A stretch of DNA of 64,000 nucleotides from CBDDFQ01 sp965227035. GTDB taxonomy: Bacteria; Pseudomonadota; Gammaproteobacteria; Burkholderiales; Burkholderiaceae_C. Shown in pieces: positions 34,893 to 43,068 of this stretch. The position numbers were made by a program, and so were the translations under genes. A model generated the notes under the pieces. That model ran no database searches and was not told the DNA's origin. It saw only the letters and a program-made list of their open reading frames with translations. Numbering within the stretch: the stretch's first letter is position 1; each line of letters begins with the position of its first letter. The stretch covers positions 3,100,001 through 3,164,000 of the forward strand of contig OZ245724.1 in NCBI GenBank assembly GCA_965227035.1, in the 5' to 3' direction.

Positions 34893-35849
34893 TTACTCAA
34901 AAAGCGCTTCGCCAGGTAGCGTCGCACGGATAGTAGCTTTCAATTTGTTGGCGGCTTCATCCAAATTCGCCGGATCCCACACCACCGTTAAATGGTGATT
35001 TGTGTCGAAATGGGTACCCTGACTCTTATCGTTGAATACGTCCTTGCGACACAGATAGATCACTGGCTTGCCAAGCCCTTCCGCGAACCCCGCCTCCCAA
35101 TAAGCGCCTTTATTGTGGTGAGTTAGATCCGCAAGCAAAAATCGACTTTTCCTTATTTCTACACGCAAGCGGTCGTCGATAAGTCCTGCGGGCTGAGCAT
35201 CATCAAGGCGCTTCAGATCAAAGCCAGTTGCCGCTACTGCCGGAAGAAAAAAGTCGTTAACAACAGCGTCCAAATCTGACTGTCCGAACTGCATCGCGAT
35301 AAACGCGGAGCGACCTGAAGTTTGTCCGCGCTCAAGTTCTTCGTAATAGTTCCACCCGTGCAACGTCAAGCGCAGCTCGTGAACACTAAATTCCCCACCT
35401 ATAAAGTCTGCGAATTCGCATTGAATATAGCCAGACTGCTTCGCGTGACTTAGCAGCACTCGCACAGACCGCATGTCCTTGGCGCCCACAGCTGAAAGGA
35501 CAGCTTCTGACATTTCAACAGTCGCACCCAAAGTCGGCAAAGACTCCCCCATCCACGAAATCAAGTTCTCAAGTTGCTCTTGCGGTTTTGGAAGGACAGT
35601 CCCTGTGATGATGTTGCCCAATAACTCGCTATCAAGCATGGCCCATTGTTGGCGCTTGGTCATGCGATGAAGCGCGTAACTCAACTTATCGCGTGCCTCG
35701 GGGCGCTGATTCAAGCGCCAACTTAGTTCGTCGAGAGCAGTACGCGACAAGGAAAATCCGCCACAGCGAGGGCATTCATAAAAGAGCCTTTCCCCGCGGT
35801 CTTCACTCTTGATCAAATCGTGCTTACAGACTGGACATGATTCGGCCAT
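34893..35849 (-). CDS. Zinc-ribbon protein with C-terminal nucleoside-2-deoxyribosyltransferase-like domain
   Basis: The product is 318 aa from the ATG at 35849, with GAGGAA six bases upstream. Cysteines C5, C8, C26 and C29 form an N-terminal zinc ribbon (CPVC and CPRC). A helical middle part (about 40-175) follows. The C-terminal domain (181-300) has SAFIAMQFGQSDLD, SRFLLADLTHH and YWEAGFAEGLGKPVIYLC. The Glu252 and GKPV arrangement matches nucleoside deoxyribosyltransferase-like folds, related in shape to TIR and SLOG domains. Such domains in accessory islands can degrade or sense nucleotides. I cannot name a described system; a defence effector is inference. Confidence 0.8.
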   Translation of the reverse strand: MAESCPVCKHDLIKSEDRGERLFYECPRCGGFSLSRTALDELSWRLNQRPEARDKLSYALHRMTKRQQWAMLDSELLGNIITGTVLPKPQEQLENLISWMGESLPTLGATVEMSEAVLSAVGAKDMRSVRVLLSHAKQSGYIQCEFADFIGGEFSVHELRLTLHGWNYYEELERGQTSGRSAFIAMQFGQSDLDAVVNDFFLPAVAATGFDLKRLDDAQPAGLIDDRLRVEIRKSRFLLADLTHHNKGAYWEAGFAEGLGKPVIYLCRKDVFNDKSQGTHFDTNHHLTVVWDPANLDEAANKLKATIRATLPGEALFE

Positions 35850-36220
35850 ATGTTTCCTCGTTGGATAGCGCAAAGGCATATGCCGATGCGCTTTGCACGT
35901 TCACTCCGACAAGAGTGGCGCGTTGCTTTTTGGCCGCGACGACTCGCATCCTTTACCACTTACATAAAGCGAGTGATCAGCAAAGACAAGCCCGTTGTTC
36001 GGCGGAAATTTTCTTATCGCAGCACTGCCGACAGCATGAATGTTGGCGTTGGCTGTACCGAAGATACGCCGCCCTTCCAAAATTAACAGCGCGAAGGCCG
36101 CACCATCTAGCTCGGTGCGTTCAGCCCTAGCGGAGATTCTAGGGCTATGACTGACTTATTTCGAACTCGCAAGACGATCAAGTTTTCAACCTGACCGCCA
36201 CCTAACCAGCTTCACCCCCC
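35850..36220. other. Intergenic region between glmS 3' end and zinc-ribbon gene
   Basis: This stretch of 371 bp has no recognisable gene. It contains an inverted repeat at 36123-36146 and the promoter of the zinc-ribbon gene. The part next to glmS is the position where Tn7-like elements and other islands insert in many bacteria. I saw no Tn7 end or integrase. Confidence 0.5.
36123..36146. repeat. 8-bp inverted repeat downstream of glmS
   Basis: AGCCCTAG at 36123-36130 pairs perfectly with CTAGGGCT at 36139-36146 around an 8-nt loop, about 75 bp beyond the glmS stop. No T-run follows on either strand, so it is a weak terminator candidate; it might also mark an old junction. Confidence 0.45.
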
Positions 36221-38104
36221 TCACTCCACCGTCACACTCTTAGCCAAATTCCTCGGCTTATCCACATCCGTCCCCCTCGCACACGCCGTGTGATACGCCA
36301 GCAACTGCAGCGGCACCACATGCAGCAGCGGTGATAGCGCGCCGTAGTGCTCCGGCATGCGGATCACGTGAATGCCGTCTTCGTTTTCGATGCGGCTGTC
36401 GGCGTCGGCCAGCACGTAAAGCACGCCGCCTCGTGCGCGGACTTCCTGCAGATTGCTTTTGAGTTTCTCGATGAGCGAATCGTTGGGCGCTACCGCGACC
36501 ACGGGCATCTCGCTCGTGACGAGAGCAAGCGGGCCGTGCTTCAACTCGCCGGCTGCGTACGCTTCGGCGTGAATGTAGGTGATCTCTTTGAGTTTGAGCG
36601 CGCCTTCCAATGCAATTGGGTAGTGCAGGCCGCGACCCAGGAACAGCGCGTTTTCTTTCGCTGCGAAGTCTTCCGACCAGCTGATGATTTGCGGCTCGAG
36701 CGCAAGCACGGCTTGCAATGCGCTGGGCAAATGACGCATCGCCTTCAGGTGGTCCGCTTCTTCTTCGGCACTCAGCAATCCGCGCGATTGCGCCAGTGCC
36801 AGCGTGAGCAGAAACAATCCTGCGAGCTGCGTGGTGAACGCCTTGGTCGACGCCACGCCAATCTCGACGCCAGCGCGCGTCACGTAGGCGAGTTCGCATT
36901 CGCGCACCATGGCGCTGGTCGCGACGTTGCACACCGTCAGCGTGTGCTTCATGCCAAGGCTTTGCGCGTGACGCAGTGCGGCAAGCGTATCGGCGGTTTC
37001 GCCCGATTGCGAAATAGTCACGACCAATGTGCGAGGGTCAGGCACCGATTCGCGGTAGCGGTACTCGCTGGCAATTTCAACGTTGGTGGGGATTTTTGCG
37101 ATGCTCTCCAGCCAGTATTTCGCGGTGCATCCGCTGTAGTAGCTGGTGCCGCAGGCGAGGATCAGGATGCGATCGATTTCCTTGAACACGCGGTGCGCGG
37201 TGGTGCCGCCTTTGCTTGCGCTGTCGTTGTTCGGCCCGTCGAACAGCTCGGGCATGACACCGGTCACGCCTTCGAGCGTGTCGGCAATCGCGCGCGGCTG
37301 CTCGAAAATTTCTTTCTGCATGTAGTGGCGATACGGCCCCAGTTCCGCCGCGCCGCTGTGCGCAAGCACCGTCTTCACTTCGCGCGCGACCGCACGCTGC
37401 ATCTTGTCGATGATCCAGTACTTGCCCAGTTGAACATCGACCGCATCGCCTTCGTCGAGGTACACGATCTGATCGGTCACGCCGGCAAGCGCCATTGCGT
37501 CGCTGGCGAGGAAGTTCTCCGTACCGTCTTTGCCCACGCCAAGAATCAAAGGCGATCCGGCGCGTGCACCGATCACCCGATGCGGCTCGTCCTTGCAGAA
37601 CACCGCTATGGCGTACGCCCCGTGCAGTTGCGGCAGCGCGAGCTTCACGGCGTCGAACAGATCGCCGTCGTAGAGACTGTCGATCAGATGCGCGATGACT
37701 TCGGTATCGGTCTGGCTGTCGAACACATAGCCCTTGGCTTTGAGCGCAGCGCGCAATTCGTCATGGTTTTCGATGATGCCGTTGTGAACCAGCGCGATGC
37801 GCGCGGCCCGCTTGGCCGAGTCCGCCCCCGGACCGTTGCTGAAATGCGGGTGTGCGTTGTGAACAGCCGGCGCGCCATGCGTCGCCCATCGGGTGTGAGC
37901 GATTCCGGTAGTGCCCTCGACATGATCGGCTTCCACCTGTTCCAGCAGTTCTGAAACGCGCGAGGTGCTGCGGGTGCGCTTCAAACCATCGGCGTAAACC
38001 GCCACGCCGCATGAGTCGTATCCCCGGTATTCGAGGCGCTGGAGTCCCTGGACGAGGATGGGGACGATGTTTTTTCTAGAGACCGCCGCGACGATGCCGC
38101 ACAT
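36221..38104 (-). CDS. glmS: Glutamine-fructose-6-phosphate aminotransferase (isomerizing)
   Basis: The product is 627 aa. It opens MCGIVAAVSRKNIV with the N-terminal nucleophile Cys2 of the glutaminase domain, plus RLEYRGYDSCGVAV and HTRWATHGAP. Two SIS domains follow (CGTSYYSG, ISQSGETADT, FLGRGLHYPIALEGALKLKEITYIHAEAY). The end NLAKSVTVE is the conserved glmS tail, which includes the region recognised by Tn7 target selectors in other species. The enzyme makes glucosamine-6-phosphate for peptidoglycan and LPS. It is divergent from an Lrp-type regulator and near glmU, whose product acts later in the same pathway. Confidence 0.98.
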   Translation of the reverse strand: MCGIVAAVSRKNIVPILVQGLQRLEYRGYDSCGVAVYADGLKRTRSTSRVSELLEQVEADHVEGTTGIAHTRWATHGAPAVHNAHPHFSNGPGADSAKRAARIALVHNGIIENHDELRAALKAKGYVFDSQTDTEVIAHLIDSLYDGDLFDAVKLALPQLHGAYAIAVFCKDEPHRVIGARAGSPLILGVGKDGTENFLASDAMALAGVTDQIVYLDEGDAVDVQLGKYWIIDKMQRAVAREVKTVLAHSGAAELGPYRHYMQKEIFEQPRAIADTLEGVTGVMPELFDGPNNDSASKGGTTAHRVFKEIDRILILACGTSYYSGCTAKYWLESIAKIPTNVEIASEYRYRESVPDPRTLVVTISQSGETADTLAALRHAQSLGMKHTLTVCNVATSAMVRECELAYVTRAGVEIGVASTKAFTTQLAGLFLLTLALAQSRGLLSAEEEADHLKAMRHLPSALQAVLALEPQIISWSEDFAAKENALFLGRGLHYPIALEGALKLKEITYIHAEAYAAGELKHGPLALVTSEMPVVAVAPNDSLIEKLKSNLQEVRARGGVLYVLADADSRIENEDGIHVIRMPEHYGALSPLLHVVPLQLLAYHTACARGTDVDKPRNLAKSVTVE

Positions 38105-38175
38105 AAAAGCTCCTGTTGATGAAGCGAATATAAGGAAACCCGTTAAAAATTAAATATCAAAGCGACCTGCCTACA

Positions 38176-38219
38176 TGAATTAATATTTCTTCATAACCCA
38201 TTAATGAACTATTAATTCA
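38176..38219. promoter_or_regulatory. ATTAAT-rich dyad between glmS and the Lrp-type gene
   Basis: TGAATTAAT at 38176-38184 pairs perfectly with ATTAATTCA at 38211-38219, and a third ATTAAT (38200-38205) lies between them. The dyad ends 9 bp before the regulator start and sits in the shared divergent region. Lrp/AsnC proteins bind AT-rich palindromes, so this is a likely autoregulatory operator. Confidence 0.55.
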
Positions 38220-38227
38220 ATATCAGC

Positions 38228-38710
38228 ATGAATTTATCGATTGATTCCACCGATGCGAAGCTTCTGAACCTGCTGCAAAGGGATTCCTCGTTAAGCAATC
38301 AGGCTTTGGCGCAGGAAGTACACATCTCGCCGCCGACCTGTCTTCGCCGGGTGGCGCGCCTGAAAGACGCTGGTTTGATCGAGCGCGAAGTGGCGATCGT
38401 CTCCGCAGAAAAGCTTGCTGAAGTCGTGGGTCACGGGCTGACGGCCATCGTCGAAATCACGCTGGATCGGCAGGGCTCCGAGCATCTGGATGCCTTCGAA
38501 AAACGCGTGTCAAAGGACGACTCGGTTCAGCAGTGCTATCGGGTATCGCCAGGTCCGGACTTCGTGTTGATCGTCTACGCGCCGGACATGCCGGCGTATC
38601 AGGAACTCACTCAGCGGCTCTTTAATTCAGATGCGAACGTGCGAAACGTGAAGGCGTTCTTCAGTGTTCGACGGTCGAAGTTCGAGCCGGCAATCCAAGT
38701 GAAGCTTTAG
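38228..38710 (+). CDS. Lrp/AsnC family transcriptional regulator
   Basis: The product is 160 aa. The N-terminal helix-turn-helix reads DAKLLNLLQRDSSLSNQALAQEVHISPPTCLRRVARLKDAG in family order. The C-terminal RAM ligand domain includes VQQCYRVSPGPDFVLIVYAPDMPAY. These proteins respond to amino acids as octamers. It is divergent from glmS and has the ATTAAT dyad in its own upstream region. Regulation of glmS by it is possible, but autoregulation is the safer reading. Confidence 0.93.
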   Translation: MNLSIDSTDAKLLNLLQRDSSLSNQALAQEVHISPPTCLRRVARLKDAGLIEREVAIVSAEKLAEVVGHGLTAIVEITLDRQGSEHLDAFEKRVSKDDSVQQCYRVSPGPDFVLIVYAPDMPAYQELTQRLFNSDANVRNVKAFFSVRRSKFEPAIQVKL

Positions 38711-38722
38711 CGGCTCTTCGAA

Positions 38723-40117
38723 TCAATCTTTTTTGATTTTTTCCGGGCGCTTCCAATTGGCAATCGAAACCTGCTTGCCGCGCGCCACGCTGAGTGCACC
38801 GGCCGGCGCGTCTTTGGTAATTGTCGATCCGCCGCCTACGGTTCCGCCAGCCCCGATGGTCACCGGCGCTACCAGCACGCAGTTGCTTCCCACGTGAACA
38901 TCGGCCTCTATAACGGTGCGATGCTTGTTCGCGCCGTCATAGTTCGCCGTGATGCTTCCCGCGCCGAAGTTGACCCGCTCGCCTACGGTCGCATCGCCCA
39001 GATACGTCAGATGATTCGCCTTCGCGCCGGCAGCGAGGGTCGAATTTTTAACCTCGACGAAGTTGCCGATGTGCACGTCTTTGCCCAGCGATGCACCGGG
39101 ACGCAAACGTGCGAACGGGCCGACCAATGCGTCTTCGCCAACCGTGACTCCGAGCTTCTCGCCGTCGATATGCGTGAACGGATAAATCGTCGCGCCGTCT
39201 TCGATTTTCGCGTTTGCCACGATGCAGTTCGCGCCGATTCGCACGCCTTCACCCAGCGATACGTGGCCCTCGAAAATGCAGTTCACGTCGATCTCGACAT
39301 CGCTCGCGCAGACGAGCGTTCCGCGAATGTCGATCCTCGCCGGATCGGCCAATCGAACGCCCTGCTCTAGCAGATCGCTCGCCAGACGCGCCTGAAACGC
39401 GCGCTCAAGCGCCACGAGTTGAACCGGACTGTTGACACCCTCGACCTGCAGGCGATCCTTGGTTTCGACGCCGACTACCTGCGCGCCTTCTGCCACTGCG
39501 AATTTGACGATGTCGGTCAGGTAGTACTCGCCTTGCGCGTTGTTCGTCTCGAGCTTTTCCAGCCAGTGCGTGAGTCGCGCGGTGGGCAACGCCATCACCC
39601 CGGTGTAGATCTCGTCGATATGAAGCTGGGCAGGTGTCGCGTCCTTGTGCTCGACGATGGCCTGCACGTTCGAATTGCCGAGTCGAAGGATGCGGCCGTA
39701 GCCGGTCGGGTCGGGCATGTGCACCGTGAGCAGTGCGAGGTGACCGAGACTTGCTTCTGCGACCAGCGCCGCAATCGTGTCTGCCTGAATCAGGGGCACA
39801 TCGCCGTTCAACACGACCGTGACGCTTCCGTCGGATCCCGCCGGAAGATGCGGCATCGCCTGCTGAACAGCGTGGCCGGTTCCGAGTTGCGGCTCCTGTC
39901 TGGCGAAAGAACAACCTGTCGACGACAGCGCTTCTTCGACTGCGTCGGCACCATGTCCAGTCACGACGACGACATGCGAAGGACTCAGTTGCGTCACGGT
40001 GTTAATGACGTGTAACACCAGAGCGCGGCCCGCCAATCGATGCAACACTTTCGGCATTCGACTCTTCATCCGCGTACCCTTGCCCGCTGCAAGAATCACA
40101 ACATTCACTGCCGTCAT
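38723..40117 (-). CDS. glmU: Bifunctional UDP-N-acetylglucosamine pyrophosphorylase/glucosamine-1-phosphate N-acetyltransferase
   Basis: The product is 464 aa from the ATG at 40117, preceded by GAAGGA. The uridylyltransferase domain starts VVILAAGKGTRMKSRMPKVLH. The left-handed beta-helix C-domain includes GPFARLRPGASLG, NFVEVKNSTL and NHLTYLGDATVG. It makes UDP-GlcNAc from glucosamine-1-phosphate, the step after GlmS and GlmM. Its start codon shares bases with the start of the divergent lipoprotein gene (CATG at 40115-40118), so each promoter must lie in the other's coding region. A longer frame to 40204 lacks family support. Confidence 0.97.
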   Translation of the reverse strand: MTAVNVVILAAGKGTRMKSRMPKVLHRLAGRALVLHVINTVTQLSPSHVVVVTGHGADAVEEALSSTGCSFARQEPQLGTGHAVQQAMPHLPAGSDGSVTVVLNGDVPLIQADTIAALVAEASLGHLALLTVHMPDPTGYGRILRLGNSNVQAIVEHKDATPAQLHIDEIYTGVMALPTARLTHWLEKLETNNAQGEYYLTDIVKFAVAEGAQVVGVETKDRLQVEGVNSPVQLVALERAFQARLASDLLEQGVRLADPARIDIRGTLVCASDVEIDVNCIFEGHVSLGEGVRIGANCIVANAKIEDGATIYPFTHIDGEKLGVTVGEDALVGPFARLRPGASLGKDVHIGNFVEVKNSTLAAGAKANHLTYLGDATVGERVNFGAGSITANYDGANKHRTVIEADVHVGSNCVLVAPVTIGAGGTVGGGSTITKDAPAGALSVARGKQVSIANWKRPEKIKKD

Positions 40118-41000
40118 GAGTATTCCTTCGAGTGCATCTTCATTTGTCCGCATTATCGGCGCGCTGCTGATGATCGCTGCCGTGCAGGGCTGCACTTTCA
40201 TCAAGCTGGCTTACAACACGGCGCCGGACGTGATGTATTTCTGGATGGACAGCTATGTGGACTTCACCAGCGAGCAGGCGACGCAGGTGAAGGAAGAGCT
40301 TGCCAGCTATCAGGCATGGCATCGAAGCAAGGAACTGCCGAAGTACATCGGAACGCTGCAACGAATCGAGCAGGCGATGCCGCAAAACGTCGACGCGAAG
40401 AAGGTTTGCGACTTCTATGCCGAAGTTCGAACCCACTACGAAACGCTAGCGCTCGAGGCAGAGCCCGCCGTCTCGAAAATAGCCGAGTCGCTTACGCCCG
40501 ATCAGCTCGCGAACCTGCGCAAGAAGTACGAGAAGTCGAACGAGAAGTACCGCAAGGAATGGATGGACGTTTCGCCCGAGAAAGTGCGTGAGAAACGTCT
40601 GAAGGAAATCGTGGATCGCGCAGAGAACGTGTACGGCAACCTGACTCGCGAGCAGAAGGACGCGATTCGCGCGGAAATCGACAAGTCGTCGTTCGATCCA
40701 GGCGTGTTCTACGCAGAGCGCCTGCGTCGCCAGGAAGATGCGCTGACGGTGCTGAAGCGGGTGCAGGCAGAGAAACTAACTGCCGCGCAGGCCAAGCCTC
40801 TGATTCACGACTACCTGATGCGTGCCGTGGCTCCCTCGTCGAGCACGCTGTACGGCAAGTATCAGGACAAGGTCGAGGCCGAAGGCTGCAGGAGTTTCGC
40901 GGTGGCCCACAACTCCACGACCGTGGACCAGCGCGACAAGGCTGTCAAAAGGCTGCGTGCTTACGAACAAAGCCTGAGAGAGCTGTCGGCAAAGAGCTGA
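40116..41000 (+). CDS. DUF6279-like lipoprotein
   Basis: The product is 294 aa. The signal IIGALLMIAAVQGC ends in a lipobox, then TFIKLAYNTAPDVMYFWMDSYVDFTSEQATQVKEEL follows in the order typical of the DUF6279 family (betaproteobacterial lipoproteins of unknown role). The remainder is a charged, mainly helical protein with Arg/Lys/Glu-rich segments (LRKKYEKSNEKYRKEW). It is probably outer-membrane or periplasmic. The ATG overlaps the glmU start on the other strand and has no clear Shine-Dalgarno site. Its 3' end overlaps the convergent DUF2917 gene by 56 bp. Confidence 0.8.
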   Translation: MSIPSSASSFVRIIGALLMIAAVQGCTFIKLAYNTAPDVMYFWMDSYVDFTSEQATQVKEELASYQAWHRSKELPKYIGTLQRIEQAMPQNVDAKKVCDFYAEVRTHYETLALEAEPAVSKIAESLTPDQLANLRKKYEKSNEKYRKEWMDVSPEKVREKRLKEIVDRAENVYGNLTREQKDAIRAEIDKSSFDPGVFYAERLRRQEDALTVLKRVQAEKLTAAQAKPLIHDYLMRAVAPSSSTLYGKYQDKVEAEGCRSFAVAHNSTTVDQRDKAVKRLRAYEQSLRELSAKS

Positions 41001-41346
41001 GCAGATCCTTCAGCTTGGCCTTCGCAACCGTCGATGCGCAACGCACCGGCTCCCAGCTGAACGACGCGTCGTTGCAGTCGCCGACGCTCCAGCTTTCGAT
41101 GACCGCGCTTTGTCCGGCGGCAATCTCCAGCTTCTGGCCCAGACCCAAGAAATAATCGCCCGATTCGTTACCCGCACCGATGCGCTCGCCGTCGAGGGTG
41201 ATGTAAAGACCCCCATGCACAACACGCAACATTCCCGGCTTGGTCGCTCGCAAGGTCACCGCATCGCCCGGGGCGATTTTCCAGGAACCGGCGAGGTTCG
41301 CTGCTCTCTTGGACTGTTGAAGATAAACGGTATTTTGCTGTGCCAT
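40945..41346 (-). CDS. DUF2917 domain protein
   Basis: The product is 133 aa from the ATG at 41346, with CCGGAGG upstream. The core WKIAPGDAVTLRATKPGMLRVVHGGLYITLDG and the GDYFLGLGQKLEIAAGQSAVIESW segment fit the small cupin-like DUF2917 family found mostly in Burkholderiales. Its role is unknown. It is divergent from a LysR regulator with a perfect dyad between them, a pairing that suggests regulation by that protein. The 3' end runs 56 bp into the convergent lipoprotein gene. Confidence 0.78.
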   Translation of the reverse strand: MAQQNTVYLQQSKRAANLAGSWKIAPGDAVTLRATKPGMLRVVHGGLYITLDGERIGAGNESGDYFLGLGQKLEIAAGQSAVIESWSVGDCNDASFSWEPVRCASTVAKAKLKDLLSSLPTALSGFVRKHAAF

Positions 41347-41423
41347 GTTGGCCTCCGGGATCAAGGTGTGTAGTGATGATCGCGCCCGGGCAGTCACGCG
41401 TCCAATGAAAACGCGGTAAAGTA

Positions 41424-41444
41424 TTGATGCGATTTGCGCATCAA
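41424..41444. promoter_or_regulatory. LysR-type operator dyad between DUF2917 and LysR genes
   Basis: TTGATGCG at 41424-41431 and CGCATCAA at 41437-41444 are perfectly complementary with a 5-nt centre. The site contains a T-N11-A pattern and lies 28 bp before the LysR ATG, as expected for an autoregulated LysR gene that also controls a divergent partner. Confidence 0.7.
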
Positions 41445-41471
41445 TCAGGGTGCGCCGGAAGGCAAAAAGTC

Positions 41472-42428
41472 ATGATGCATTCACAAACTCATCTGCGTAC
41501 CCGCCCCATTACGGCCGGCAACCTGCGTGCATTCGAAGCAGTCGCCAGGCACCTGAACTTCCGTGCCGCCGCAGAGGAAATGGCGCTCACCCAATCCGCG
41601 GTGAGCCGCCAGATTCAGGCGCTGGAGTCGGAAGTCGGCGTGAGCCTGTTCCTGCGGCACACCCGCGCCGTCGAGCTCACCTCCGCCGGAACCCAGCTGC
41701 TCATGGCGGTCACACCGTCGATAGAGCGAATCGACACCGCAGTTCGCCAGATACGCCAAAGCGCGGGACGCAAGAGCGTGTCGCTCACCACGTTCGCATC
41801 GTTCGTGTCGATGTGGCTCATTCCACGGCTCGAAGCTTTCCAGCGCGACCACCCTGACATCGACATCAGGATCGATGCGACCGATACCGCGGTCGATCTG
41901 GAGGTGACCGATATCGACATCGCGCTCAGATACGGACCTTTATCGACCATGCCGGCTAGCGCCACCCGCATGTTCGGCGAGCAGATCACGCCTGTGGCGA
42001 GCCCGTGGCTGTTGAAGAGCGGAGCGCCTTTGCGCAAGACGGCAGACCTGTCGGAATTCACGTTCATCGATGCCGGCGACGCGTACAGCACGCATCTGGA
42101 ATGGCTCACTTGGCAACGCTGGCTCAACGAACAGAACATGCCGAAGCTGCAGCCCAAGCGCTGGCTGTATTTCAACTACGCGAATCAGATGGTGCAGGCC
42201 GCGCTCACTGGCCAGGGCATCGCATTGGCGCGTCTGCCGCTGGTGGCGGAGAGTCTGCAGACCGGCGACTTGATCGAGCCTCTGCCCGACCAGCGAGTGA
42301 ACTCGCCCATGGCGTACTACGTGATGGTCGCAAGCCGCAGTGCACAACGGCCCGAGATTCAGGCGTTCTGCAACTGGCTCGCAGAGCAAAGCGCAATCAC
42401 CCGCAAGACCATCGGAGAGGCCGACTGA
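41472..42428 (+). CDS. LysR family regulator, GcvA-like
   Basis: The product is 318 aa from the first of two adjacent ATGs at 41472. The DNA-binding region includes NLRAFEAVARHLNFRAAAEEMALTQSAVSRQIQALE. The effector domain has FVSMWLIPRLEAFQRDHPDIDIRI and DIDIALRYG, close to the GcvA group. An upstream extension to 41424 would run through the operator dyad and is unlikely. The neighbouring divergent DUF2917 gene is its probable target. Confidence 0.9.
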   Translation: MMHSQTHLRTRPITAGNLRAFEAVARHLNFRAAAEEMALTQSAVSRQIQALESEVGVSLFLRHTRAVELTSAGTQLLMAVTPSIERIDTAVRQIRQSAGRKSVSLTTFASFVSMWLIPRLEAFQRDHPDIDIRIDATDTAVDLEVTDIDIALRYGPLSTMPASATRMFGEQITPVASPWLLKSGAPLRKTADLSEFTFIDAGDAYSTHLEWLTWQRWLNEQNMPKLQPKRWLYFNYANQMVQAALTGQGIALARLPLVAESLQTGDLIEPLPDQRVNSPMAYYVMVASRSAQRPEIQAFCNWLAEQSAITRKTIGEAD

Positions 42429-42441
42429 ATCGGCCCCTGGC

Positions 42442-43029
42442 TCAACCGACCGGCCAGACCTGACCGTTGTCGTTCAGGATCGCGTCCAGCGGCACGTCGT
42501 GATCTTCGGGTTCGAAGTGGTCGACATAGCCTTGTGTGTAGCCCAGACCGACCGTGAACGGCTTCGGCTCCAGCGTTGCCAGAGTGCGGTCGTAGAAACC
42601 GCCGCCATATCCGATCCGGTATCCGCCGTGGGTGTAGCCAACGCACGGCACGAACAGCAATGTCGGCACCACGATTTCCGTGTCTTTCGGCTTTGGAATG
42701 CCATACGCGTCTTCTTCCATGGGGCATCCGGGATACCAGACATGAAAGATCATGGTTTTGTGAACCTTGTCGACCACGGGCAGTCCAATTCGGCGTCGCT
42801 GGGATTCCTCGATGAGCTCGCCATCTTCTTTCCAGCGATGCAGCGCCGGCAACGGATCGAACTCGCCCTTGATGGGCCAGTACGCACCTATGACGGTATC
42901 GGGGCGACCCACGAGCCAGATTCGCATGGCCCGTTGCAACATGTCGTTGCGCGCTTGTCGATCGGGCAGGTTGAGCCGCTCTGTAATAAGGGCTTGCCTG
43001 AGAGACTTCTTTTCATCTGATTTGTCCAT
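42442..43029 (-). CDS. 5-formyltetrahydrofolate cyclo-ligase family protein
   Basis: The product is 195 aa from the ATG at 43029. Family marks are KKSLRQALITERLNL, the substrate-binding IGAYWPIKGEFDP and the ATP-binding block GYRIGYGGGFYDRTLA near residue 145. It converts 5-formyl-THF to 5,10-methenyl-THF using ATP and returns folate to the one-carbon pool. An alternative start at 43050 would overlap the divergent transglycosylase gene. It converges on the LysR gene with 13 bp between stops. Confidence 0.93.
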   Translation of the reverse strand: MDKSDEKKSLRQALITERLNLPDRQARNDMLQRAMRIWLVGRPDTVIGAYWPIKGEFDPLPALHRWKEDGELIEESQRRRIGLPVVDKVHKTMIFHVWYPGCPMEEDAYGIPKPKDTEIVVPTLLFVPCVGYTHGGYRIGYGGGFYDRTLATLEPKPFTVGLGYTQGYVDHFEPEDHDVPLDAILNDNGQVWPVG

Positions 43030-43068
43030 AATCCCCACATGCAGTTTCAAGCCATTTTGTCATCCTTT

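Noticed and set aside
36147..36220. Possible Tn7-type end downstream of glmS
   Set aside because: I looked for the Tn7-like TGTGGGCGG end and for repeated 20-odd-bp binding sites near the glmS stop and near 32.4 kb and saw none; no tns-like gene is present.
36347..37954. Plus-strand 535-codon open frame
   Set aside because: Antisense to glmS; no ribosome site or family similarity.
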